DNA of 64,000 bases. Source: Kryptolebias marmoratus (Eukaryota; Chordata; Actinopteri; Cyprinodontiformes; Rivulidae). The translations under genes and the position numbers were made by a program. The stretch is taken from assembly GCF_001649575.2 (NCBI RefSeq), contig NC_051438.1, forward strand, positions 30,762,555 to 30,826,554, in the 5' to 3' direction. The notes under the pieces are model-generated. The model saw only the letters and a list, made by a program, of their open reading frames with translations. It made no database searches and was not told the DNA's origin. This document shows positions 12,611 through 23,600 of this stretch, piece by piece. Position 1 is the stretch's first letter; every line of letters starts with the position of its first letter.

Positions 12611-13079
12611 GATTCTGTGGTGATTTGGGTTTTTTCTGTGTTATGGTTTTTGTTTTTGTTTGGTTTGTTGGTTTGCTTGGTTTCTGTCTTGTCTCTTGTT
12701 TCATGTTTCATTTGCTCCTCCTCAGTCTCTCTTTATCTCCTGGCCACACCTACACCTGTCCCCACTTTGTAATCACGTCACCTGTCTCCATTTACCTAAT
12801 TATCCTCAGTCTTTAAAACCCGGTCATTGCCTTCCACACTCCGCTGGTCCATTGTCTAAGGTTTGTCTGTTGTTGTTAGTTTCTGTCCTGCCCGTTCCTG
12901 TTTATGCTCCTGTGTTTGCTCCTGTTTTGGTTGGTTTTTGTTTTAGTTTCTATCTTATTAGTTTGCTGCCTCGACAGCTTTTGTTTTCATTTTTGTCCTT
13001 AGTTTAATAAATTAGTTTCTTTTCAAATATGAGTCTGCGTTCTGGGTTCGCCTCCATCTCCACCGTTCCTGACAGATTC
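12611..13079 (+). mobile_element. Solo LTR, copy 1, with target duplication
   Basis: The LTR itself spans 12616-13074. It begins TGTGGTGATTTGGG, a decayed form of TGTCAGGATTTGGG, and ends CCTGACA, so it has TG...CA termini with a short inverted repeat. GATTC occurs immediately before (12611-12615) and immediately after (13075-13079), a perfect 5-bp target duplication. Inside are a TTTAAAA-like core promoter near 12815 and TAATAAA near 13005, about 65 bp before the end, a typical U3-R-U5 layout. No internal retroelement sequence adjoins it, so the copy probably arose by LTR-LTR recombination. The ORFs across it are not genes. Confidence 0.85.
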
Positions 13080-13401
13080 TGGTTCAGGAGCAACTATCCT
13101 GCAGGTTTTAAATGTTTCCTTGATTTAATCATTAGGCTTTAATTATCAGAATTTCATGACCAAACTTGTGCAAAACTTGACTACAGGCTGAGAAGGGAAT
13201 CCACTGTTTTAATCAGGTGTGTTTGATACAAGCAAAGATCTTTCTCTGCATCCTACCAACACTCAAGAACAAGTCTCACAAATGCCTAAAGTCACCCCAA
13301 ATCCAGACAGAAAAGTCCAACTTTGTCTGGTTGAAAGGACATGTTTTACCCATCCATCCCCGTTTTACCTTTTCTAAGGTGTTTTTTATGAAATAGTTTG
13401 T

Positions 13402-13852
13402 GTTCCTGTTAAGGTGGGCAGAGAAGGAGGTGAACCCAGAGCACAGACTCATCTTAAATAAACAAACAAAAACAAATGGCTGGCGAGGCAGCAAAACTAA
13501 ACTTAACAAAATACAAATGAGGCGAGGCAAGGCAGGAGAAGGAACGAGACAACAAGAGCTGAGGGACCAGAAGCAGCAACAGGGAACTAGAGACAACGAA
13601 CCAGGCAGGAAGTGGAGAAAGTGAGCAGGTTTTAAAGCTGAGGGTCATTAGGGGAAGTGGGCACAGGTGAGTGATTACAACTAGCAACAGGTGAAGATTG
13701 GCGTGGCAGGAAGATAAGAGATAAACAGAGAAGTGAATGATGACAGAACACAAGAGGCAGAAACAATACAAAGACAAAACATGAAAACAATAACTCTAAA
13801 TACAAAAGAAATCACAAAGAAAAAACAACAAAACCCAAATCCTGACAGTTCC
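13402..13852 (-). mobile_element. Solo LTR, copy 2, inverted relative to copy 1
   Basis: The LTR at 13407-13847 reads, on the minus strand, TGTCAGGATTTGGGTTTTG... with the same internal order as copy 1, ending ...TTAACA (decayed CCTGACA). GTTCC is present on both sides (13402-13406 and 13848-13852), a perfect 5-bp duplication different from that of copy 1. The two copies are therefore independent insertions lying head to head 332 bp apart. The overlapping ORFs of 74-111 codons on both strands are products of the LTR sequence. Confidence 0.85.
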
Positions 13853-15785
13853 ATACATTTACAATAGAGCCTGAGAAATACCAGGAAGCTAAATGAATTA
13901 CTGTGATCATCCTTTCTTTCTAAGGACAGTTTTTCAACACAGTCTGTATAATTGTTCAGAAACGCTGTAATATCTTTATTTTCTTGACTTTTCTCTCGCA
14001 GTAATGATGGAGACACAGATTCCGTTAGTCCATGCTGCTACATTCAGTTCCACCTGTTCAATGGTTTCCAAACAGTTTCATGTGTATGCATGAGGGAGTC
14101 ACAATTATTCTTTACTTTTAGATTTTATAACAAATAAAAGGCTTGTAACAGTATATGCTACAGACTGTCAGCTTTGCATGGACAGGCTCCTTCCTTTATT
14201 GCTGATTTGATTCATCCCACAATCTTGGTCTTCTTCCTTTTCTGTGTTTAGAAACATTTTTGAACAGAAATAAAGTTTTCTGCCTCCTGGAATCATTTAA
14301 TTTGATCTCTAATTTTTCCCAGTTTAGAGTTATTTTTTTACATGGGAATCTTGACAAAATCATTCAACTTCCTGAACTCATATCTTTAATATATTTAAAG
14401 TAAAATCAGGCTAAAGCAGGACCTGAGGGTTATAAGTTCAGTCTGGAGAGGAACCCCTCCCCCACCCCATCTCTGCTGGATTGAGCTTCCTGTCTGTGAT
14501 TGGTGGTCAGACAACAACAACACACCATCCTTGCCAATGATCAATGCTGCAATTTCCCGGCTGTGTGACCCAAGCGAGGGTCACTGGATGAAGGCATAAG
14601 TCATTCAGTCTTTGTTGAATTGACACTCTGAAGTGTCTGTTTTCACCTTGTCAGAGATGCTGCAGCAGCCACTGCTAACGCTCCTCTCCAGCTCTGACAC
14701 CAGCAGATTGGTGACTCATCGAGCGCCGAGCTTTATTCCGCTGTCCATCAGCATGGAAAGCTGAAGGGTCCCTGTCGCTCTGGTGAAACCTGGCCCCCCG
14801 AGGGCCTCCGAGAGCAAGGTCACCAGGCGATCTACGTGAGGGCGACCTTGATGTGAAGGGGTATAATATGAATACAATCATGCTGAGTGGTGGAATAATG
14901 GTGCCGTAAATTCAATAAACAACCCTGTGGAGCTGACATCACCTTCCTTTCATGACATCGTTTTCTGACAGGACAAAGTAATACAGCGTTCCCCGGAGAG
15001 TCCCTGAAAAACACTCAATTCCTCTGTACTAAATGTCAGCGCAGCCATGCATGGAAATATGAAAATAGAAGACTTAAGGAGGAGGAGGCGCTTAACAGCG
15101 AGAAGAAGACAGCAGCACCTGCTGCAGAAGAAATCTCACCCCCTGCCTGTCGGAGTATCTGAACTCTGCAGAAATAAGAAGATGGAGAGCCGAGAAGGAG
15201 ACGCACAAAAACACACAACCAGGAAGATCAGAAGTTTGCTCTGGAATCTAAATTAAAAACCTACGAAGGTTTTAATGCATCTGTCGCATCACAAAAACAC
15301 AATAAAGTACGTCTTTAGTTAGGGACAAAATGTGCTTGAAGGGAGTTCAGAGTTTATCTCTGCAGAGGAGTTAGTGGTGGACTCAATGACTGCAATGTGT
15401 GGTGCCAAACCATCAGCCTTCTCCCACCGTGCATTCTGGGTAAATATTCCTACTTTAGTCTCACCTCTTTAGAGCACATTGTCCCTGAAGTTTTTGGCTT
15501 ATTCAAACTAAACTTTACAAACCAAACCCTTCCAACCATTTTTTTATTTCTGGTGTGCAAAAGTGAAGCCTTAATATGTTGTTTCTGGATCAGCCATGTG
15601 TATTTTTGAGCCAGAGTCTGCTCACACAGGAGGAGCTGGAAGTCCAAACAATCATAGATCTTTTTAAACGTCAAGAAATGAAATACAACTAAAGATGAAC
15701 ATGAATCCTTGAACATACAGCAGCAAGGTAAGAACCAGTCTCCTGCCTTTCAGGGTGGCGGGTGATTATGTAACTGCCTTTATGT
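13853..15785. other. Non-coding stretch with a conserved-looking block
   Basis: No gene recognised. About 14440-15230 is repeat-free, GC-balanced and lacks long frames. It contains CGACCTTGA (a nuclear-receptor half-site extension) at about 14843 and several AATTCAATAAAC-like words. It looks like a candidate conserved non-coding element, which I cannot test here. The frame at 15047-15256 (69 codons) has no family resemblance. Confidence 0.45.
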
Positions 15786-16030
15786 CTCTGTGTCTTTCAG
15801 CAAAATATTTACCACTAGATTTTAATAAAACAGTTACAGCTGTTTTTGTGATTGCTAAGGTCGATTAGCTGCGGCGGCCATCTTGAGTCATGTTGACTCC
15901 TGAGGAAATCAGTTGTAGACTTTCATCCAATAATCACTTTCTGAGAGTTTCAGTAAAATGCATCCAGTCGTTCATGAGATACTTTGCATAAAGCACACAC
16001 ACACACCTACACACACACTCACACACACGT
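15786..16030 (+). repeat. Dispersed repeat, 'GGCCATCTTGAGT' family, copy 2
   Basis: GATTAGCTGCGGCGGCCATC, followed by ATGTTGACTCC, ATCAGTTGTAGAC, a GAGTTTCAGTAAAATGCATC run and TTCATGAGATACTTTGCAT, ends in an imperfect CA repeat (15993-16028). It aligns in order with 2650-2845. The CA tail is part of the element as I recall it from other fish. Confidence 0.65.
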
Positions 16031-17529
16031 CCGTCTTCTCCTTCGGAGATGGGGGATAACAAGTGTGAGTTTTTGATATGAAACTAGAATTTCAACAACA
16101 TCTTTATTGGAACTTGAGACGACGCGTCATGTTAATGTTTTATAAACTCATTGTGTAAAAAGAATTTAATAATTTGGCAGCTGTCATTTCCCACTTAAGT
16201 CCCATGTTTGTTGTGTTTATTATGTGACTTAAAGGTGTTAAATCTTCTTGTGGCCTGTGTGGTCTCCTGGTTTCAGCGTGTCCTCCAGCAGGCGAGCAGC
16301 TCGACCATAAACCTCTCAGCAGCCGTTCCCAGGAAGCCATTCTGCTGTGATGGACGTCTCCTCTGATGAGGCGAAGCTGCTCCGACACGCTTAAAGGACA
16401 CTTTCCTCATGATTACATTTACATTAAAAGGGTCACTTCAGCCAAATTGTACAACATCTATTTTACCGTGTCCTCGTGGTCTCACATATAGTTTTATGAG
16501 CCGCTGCTGTTAAACACCTGAACAGGTAGCTCTGGTAAAGTGCAGGTCAACAGAACACAGCAGCAAACCTGATAAATCCCCTTTTTAATATTTACTTCAA
16601 ACCTTCTCACATTTAGGCAGTTTGAAGTGGGTTGATATGGTTTCTACTGGATCTAGCAGAACTTTACAACCCCACTTCCAAAACAGTTTAAAATGTAGAA
16701 ACAAGTCAGATATGTATCTTAAATCAAAAAATGTTGCTGTTTAAATGCAACTTTTAGTAACACACTGCCAATAAATAAAAACATTTAAACTAACTAGAGA
16801 GGCCTGTTTCTGAAACCTGCTGGAAAGTAAACGGTGGATACAACACCAGTAAATACTCCGAAAAAATGTAAAACATCTAAATCTGAACTCACAAAGGTTT
16901 AGTTGCTGTAAGGAACAACAGATATGAAGCAGCTTGAAGGATTGCTGAGCAAAGCTGTTGCATATTGTGTCAGAGCTCAGGGACAGTCCACAAAAATGAG
17001 ACGGGCGTTTCCCAGCAGGACCAGCCAGTGAGGAACCAGGATTAAGATAGGAAGATGCCCAGGAGTGTGAGAGGAGAGAAGAGAGTACTGTTCTACACAC
17101 GTTCTCTGATAACTGTGGTATAAGCTCACTGACAAACCTGAGCAGCACCTCTGCAGCCTCGGATTTCTGTTCTGAAGCAAAGCTCTACGACTGCTCAGGA
17201 GAAACTGGCCTACAGCCCAAAAAAAACAGGGCAAAGATGTAAAAGAATGTAGTAATGGTGCACTTACTTACTTACTTGTTGCAGCCCTCACTCAGCCCTG
17301 ATCTGCATCTCTGAACAGACAGATGAGCAGCAGGATTTGTCTGGAGAGACGCTCACATGACATTTGTTAATTCATCAGCTTCGACCTCTTTACATCTCGG
17401 TTCCCTTGCCCAGTACATCAAGCCATCATCACACATTTAGGAGTCAAAATCTTAAACTGTTCATCTTAAAATCAACAGCCAGATGAAGCTTAAATCTATT
17501 TTTTTTATAAAAAATTTAAAAAACAACTG
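16031..17529. other. Non-coding stretch, no gene recognised
   Basis: Contains a 135-codon minus-strand frame (16741-17148) and an 85-codon neighbour (16977-17234). Both lack recognisable domains and overlap in different frames. They are cysteine- and serine-rich in the way random AT-rich DNA often reads. A short CTTA tandem lies at 17264-17277. Confidence 0.5.
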
Positions 17530-18025
17530 TAAACGTCGCCCATATACAGGTAGTGCAAAATGCTGTGGCTCATCCTTTAACTGGCACAAAACATTTAACC
17601 ACTTCACATCTGCTTTAAAATATCTCCTTTTGTTGCCAATTCATTTTAGAATCCATGTTAAAACTATTTTATTTGTTTTAAATCCTTAGTTTTTCCCCTC
17701 CCCATCTTTGAGGGGCCTTACGTACCTGCCCGTTCTCCCAGGTCACATTTTCCTGACTGGACCAAAAAGTGGGTGTAAGCTCAGAGGAGACCGTGGTTTG
17801 GTGGTGGGGGGGTCAAAACTGTGGAACAAATTGCCTTTGCACATTAGACAGACATCCTCCTTGGTGTTTTTAAATCGTCACTGAAAGGTAATTTTGATTC
17901 TTTGGTTTTTGTTACCATTGAGTTCTACACATATATATGATATTTATTTTATGGTATTGCACTGTACAGAACTTTGGTTTATTGAGGAGTTATAAAGGCT
18001 TTATAAATAAAATTGGAATTGAAGC
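17530..18025 (+). mobile_element. L2/CR1-like LINE, 3' end (decayed)
   Basis: GTGCAAAATGCTGTGGCTCA, CTTTAACTGGCACAAAACA, then TCATTTTAGAATCCATG, AACTGTGGAACAAATTGCC and TTTTTAAATC correspond in order to the end of ORF2 of a fish LINE (the 'QNAAARLLTGT' ... 'LWNNLP' region). It ends with a CACTGTA..TTGGTTTATTG..GGCTTTATAAATAAAATTG tail. Stops interrupt the frame. The A-rich end near 18025 marks the 3' terminus. Confidence 0.7.
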
Positions 18026-20444
18026 AATTTGTTCCTGTAACATTTTTCTACATCCGTTAATAAAGTCTGATCCATTTTTTAAGGTTTTTGTTCTCATCTA
18101 AACCCGGAGTTTGGAACCTTTTCTTGGGTCAGTGTGAGAAACTTTGAACTTATGACACTTTCAATAACCTAAAAGTAAAATGTTAGACACTAGGCTGACA
18201 TTCTAAACAATAAATTAGATTATTTTTTCTCTCGTTGATCACTTAAAAGCTGCGAAGTATCAGAAATGTGGGATCTCTGCTGAAAGTTGTCTCAGAGACA
18301 CATCGAGGCCGTAGCACATCTCTGACTTTGGTACACTCTTGGCTAACAACACACATTACTATCGAAAACTAATAACAGCTCCTCAACACACAGTAAGAAG
18401 AAGGAAAAATATCCTGTTTGTTTGAAGAAGCCAGCCAGAAATATTTTCTGCTACCGTTCAGATTGTTTTGTTCATAAGCAGGTGGGAGATAAGAGAACCT
18501 GACAGCATTGAGCTGGAGGAACAAAGAGCATTCTTCATCACCTTGGACCATTTCACAACTCACCTAAGCTCTAACATTGTTTAAAGGAATGCATATCACC
18601 CACCACTGCCAGAAATTAAAATTATTTTATGTTGAGATATGAGAGCATTTTAGCCATTTTGGCCAAACCCTGAAAGTAAAATTTTGTGTGATGTCACTCA
18701 ATATTGTAATACATGATTACAATATAAAATACTCAGTTAAAGAGTGTTTTTGTGCTGTTCTCAGAATAAATACATATTTCATAAGGTGATGCTGCCATTC
18801 AGAGAGGAATACAACAATTAAAGCTGAAGGTTGAGGAGCGTCGCTCATTTGAATGTCCTTGTGAGTGTAATTAATTTACAGTGATGATGCCAGACTTTGA
18901 AATCACCTTTCTGAGAGCCTCATGGGAAGAAAACCATTAGAAATACACACATTCATTTATTATTATAAGATGACTGCCCTAATTCTTTCATATATATATA
19001 ATTTGTGCTCATGTTTTTGTCGCAGCAGTGAAAAGCTCTTTGTATTGGTGTATTAGCAGAAACTCAGCTGACCTTGTAAACCTCAGAGACGTCAGCTGAA
19101 GTCCACTTGTATGTTTTGACAGATCTGCTCAATGTTTGCATGTATCTGTGACTCGGGGAGGATCCTCTGCCGTCTCACTGCTGCATTAATCCTCATGTTT
19201 TCTCTTGTAGAGCTTCGGGCCAACTATTTGCAGCCCCTCTGCCCTCCACCCCTCTCCCCCTTTCCCAGGGGACGCCTCCTTCGCTGCATCCAGACTTGTC
19301 ACAACAGATTCTCGTCAAATTACCAATGTCCTGCATCGGTGTAATTGCTTGCCAAAGCCACTCCACTGATGCAAATTTAAAGGGTCGCCTGTGATGGAGA
19401 TAATGCCAAATTGGTTTTGAGATTCTGAGATGTCCACTCGGCATGGGTAGATAGATATGTGGGACCATACTTGAAAAAAGAAATGAAATAAGGCTCCGTG
19501 TGGAGAATGCTGATTTGGCACTCAATATTTGAAAAGACTTATAGACCTCTCCTCTCTGCAGCTTGCTTCTTACACAACAAATGATTGTAAGTATATCTGG
19601 AAGGCTCGCAGAGCTTCAAGACACGTGCCGTCATGAGACCTCCTCTCTTGTCCCGTAATCTTCAATTGCCTAGTCTAAGTAGCCATTAATCGCGGTGATG
19701 CTGATGGCCAGACTCCAGCTCGGCTGTGGTGTGACCTGACTTTTAATGAGGTGAAGAAAGCAGCCCAAACTGACACCGCTGCCTTGCGGGATGGCTGGAC
19801 TGCTGCAGGCCTCTCTGATGATGATGATAATGTCACCTGATGGAGACACATACTGGTACCAGTGGGGCACCATATGAAGATATGGAGGCTTCCAGCTCAT
19901 TTTATAAGGATTAAACTCTGGAGGCTTTAAGACGTTAAGCTGAGCCTCCTTTAGGGAAAGAATCCCTGAATCTCAGGGGATGGCGCACTTTTCATTTTAG
20001 CACGGGATGAATAGGTAGTTATGGTGAATTTGGAGATGAAGAAGGGGCAAATTGGCAGTTTGTTCATGGGTAAATTAACAATGACGTTAAAAAAAACGTT
20101 ATTAAGTGGATTAAGAGGAGAGCATCCTCATGGGATGGGTGAGAACAGCCACATGAAGGGTAAACATACAATCTTTAGGTCAAAGAGGTCAACAAGGCTT
20201 AATACAACAATCACTAACATGTTTATAACCAATGCTCATATTATTTAAAGCATTACTGCTATGGTTTTTGATTGTTTCAGTTCAGCTACAATAACCAAAA
20301 CAGCTAACGTTCAGGTTATAATAAGTTTTGTGGATTTGATAGATCTGTACTTTCAATAAGATTGGCATTAATTTGTCTAAATCTCAAGTGATTCACTGAA
20401 GGCAGATAAGTGCTTCATGTTGCCATCATTGTATTTACACTTAC
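18026..20444. other. Non-coding stretch with a conserved-looking block
   Basis: No gene recognised. At 18640-18760 there is a decayed dispersed repeat (GCCATTTTGGCCAAACCCTG) related to 28815-28890, ending in a perfect 10-bp inverted repeat at 18701-18725. About 19080-19920 is repeat-free, balanced in composition and contains words typical of vertebrate enhancers. The ORFs there lie on both strands and show no coding bias. Confidence 0.45.
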
Positions 20445-20640
20445 CAAATTTGTTCTCTACATTTAACCCATTACACAAGTGATATACGCACAAGTGGGGC
20501 ACTGAGCAGCTACTCAAATGCCCAGGCAGCTGTTAGGAATAAGGTGCCTTGATTAAGAAAACTGCAAAATATGAGCAGTGCAAGGGACTCAAACCTGTGA
20601 TTCTCTAGTCTGACCAACCACTGTCCCACATCCACCCCAA
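20445..20640. repeat. Decayed dispersed repeat (fish SINE-like)
   Basis: CTACATTTAACCCATTACAC, GCACAAGTGGGGCACTGAGCA, GGTGCCTTG and CTGACCAACCACTGTCCCAC appear in the order seen in a dispersed fish element I recall ('CATTTAACCCATCC...TGCCTTGCTCAAGGGCA...GAACC...CTGACC'). It is strongly diverged, with no terminal duplication that I can see. Confidence 0.5.
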
Positions 20641-23600
20641 GATGAATTTATTTTTATAAAGAATATGATTTCTTTTTCTTTTAGAATCACAAATTTGTGA
20701 GTAGACACCAGAAAACCAGCAACAAGTAGGCCTGGAAGTCCTGAAAACACATTTTTCATGAAAAAATATGATTTTTGTATCTTTTGTAAAATATACCAGT
20801 TCAAAACATGAAGAAGTTCCTCCTTACTTCAAACAACATGTCGTAAGTTTTACTAAGGTAATTGTATTTGAATTTGGATACTTGTAAAGGAAAATCCAGC
20901 AGAAACTTTTGGACTTTCTCATAAAACTCGGTTGAGGAGTGCCAACACATCTTTAAATATTTTGAATTTAGATGTGTTCACTGTTGTTGTAAAACTTAAA
21001 AACTGCTTTCAGAATCTGCTAATAACTCAAAAAGGCCCTCTGGAGACTTGTTCTTGTTTTTTTTCCATTGATCTGTTGCTAACAAACATAAAACAGGAGT
21101 CAGGGAATTAAGTGAACTTAGTAAAGATGGTATCTGACGAGGCTGCAACTAGCTGGCAAACAGCATTCATGAAGGAGTCTCCAAAAGTTCCTGAGGGTTC
21201 TCAACTTCCCCACGTCAGGCTTTACAGCTGCATGTGGAGCTGCTGCAGGGAGCTCTCCTCTGACAGCAAATATACAAAGATGATTGTCCAGGTCTAAACA
21301 ACACACTGACGATAAATAATAATCACTGAAACTAGTCCAAATCTGACGATCTTTATTTCAAAAGTGGAGTAGAAGAAATCAGAAATGTGGGCCAGCTGCC
21401 AAGGTAGGGACAAATCAAGCCAAGGTGGGTACGACATGTCTTTGGGTTTCATTTTTCCAGATTTCTAGATGTGACTGATTGTAAACCTGTGGAAATAGTA
21501 AAAAACGAGCACAGAGGAAGTAAGTCTCAACCCACCCAGTATTTAGAATTGACTCAAATAGTTGGTTAAAGAAACCTAAAACCAGCATAGCCCTTTAGTC
21601 ACAGCTGGGATTTGCCTTTCATCAAACAATTTGTCCAGCAAGTGAGAGCAGAAATGAGGTCCACGCAGTCAAACTCCCACTCAGGCATCATCGGTGGCCA
21701 ATCAGCTCTGGATGTTCACGTGAGCCAACATTTCAGAGGCTAATGAAATATTTTGTCATCTGCCTTTGTCCCTCTGGTCTTCCTTTCATACCTTTGTCAC
21801 TTTGCTTCCTTTCCTTTCACAGTGAGTGCTCAATGCCATCGCTATGGGACTTAACAAGCCTGGAAAATAATTAAAATTCAACCAAATGATGAAACACTTG
21901 CAGCAAAGCGTCCTTGAAGGGTCGGCAGGGCCCATTCTGAAAGCAGTGCGGCGAGATGGAAGAAAAAAAAAAGAGAGCAGCGTTTTGTGTTTTTTTTTCT
22001 TCTTTCTTCACAGAGAATAATGTTAAGCTGCTGCACCCAGCTTAAGGGCCTCTTAAATTGGAAAGGCACTGGCCTATAGAGACATGTACCTGTCAAACAA
22101 ATACCACACGCCTCTGATTCTCTCTCTGCTCTTTCTCTCCGGCTCAGTTTTAAACTCTCAGCTGGTATTCCAGTCAGATGTGGGGCACCGTGGAGATTGT
22201 CGGGTTTGAGAACAGAGATAGAGATTCGCCTCTAAGAGGTATCATAGCGACGGTGCTGTCAGAGGAATTAGGAGGCAAGCTCAGTAGCCCTCCGGTGATC
22301 CGCTGAGAAGATGTTTCTCACGGCCCTGAGGACGACTGTCGGAGGGCAAATGTACGATTGCAGCGCAGCGTGGATAGAGTAGAAATGAACTTGTTTTTAA
22401 AGGTGAGTAGAAACCTTTTAAAGAAGTCTGGTTTGAAATTCTGGCTAGGTTTTATCTCCACTGAAAGCACTGATGTATGCATAATCTGAGCTCCAGTAAA
22501 CTATGATCTAAACTGAGCTATCTTTACATTAATGAAAACTATATAATAATGAAAATGATTATCAAGCCTGAGCTTTCCCTCTGCTGGACTCGTTTCTAAT
22601 CCCTTTCAGTGGAGATCTGAACATCTTCATCTCTGCCACCTGCAGCTTCTCCTCCTGTCTTTAAGTTAGTCACCATCTCACTCCTTCCTGTCTATTTGTT
22701 CATCAACTACTCCTCTGCACATCTCCGTTGTTCTTGAAAAGTAGCACCAGTACGCTTATTCTCCAATCAGACATCTAAAACCCATCATTACAAAATCTTG
22801 TATGATTGAAAGGCCAGTTGAGAGAACATAAAACTCAAAAACCTTTAAAAAAGAGAGTAAGAAAGAAGCTCTGGGTTCAGGAAATCGATAGGGCCCAAAC
22901 AAATGAAGCTGTTTTTTTACGCGTGTACCACCTGCTGGCTGGCCTTTAATGCCATTCATCCCTCTGCTGTGAATGCAAGCCTTTATGTTGCCTTATTAGG
23001 ATCTTCTTTTAGCCTCAAAGCCCTTAAAGCTATTTGGTCTGACAGCACCTAATGTTTCTTTTCTAAAGAAGAAAAACACAAAGAGGAAATGAAACAAAAA
23101 ATTACAGCAGTTTAGCAAATATTGTGCTGCTCCAGTTGCCAGCTTTGTATTCCCAACAAGCTGATCCCTGGAAGTGGCAGAAATCACCCTCATTATAATC
23201 TCCCTTTCATCTTCAGCTTTAATCTTTATGACATTAGATTCTGTTTAATAAATACCCACCAAATCCATGTGCATCTCCTGTATCTGCCCTCTTTGCATCA
23301 TGCTGCACTGAAGCGGTGCACATCCACATCCTTCCATTTGTCTGCTGGCTGTCACTCTCTCCAAGCATCACAGCTGAAACTGGCTTCCCTCCCTACGTCA
23401 AGGAATTGATCTTTTCGGTCCCCTGACACTCTCTGTTAGCATTGATTAACCGGTGAGTCACGCTACCTCTGTGAAGACAACGTTTGAAGATTTTTATTTT
23501 ATTTTTTTCTCTTAATTATTTAGAGTCACAGCGAGGTGCACGTTCATCCCAGCCTCATGCATCATGCAAATCACCGACTGAAAGACACATTGCTTTCCAG

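Noticed and set aside
12625..13007. Plus-strand ORFs rich in L, S, F
   Set aside because: They lie wholly in the solo LTR at 12616-13074.
13276..14016. Overlapping ORFs of 74-111 codons on both strands
   Set aside because: They overlap the inverted solo LTR (13407-13847); hydrophobic reading reflects T-rich LTR sequence.
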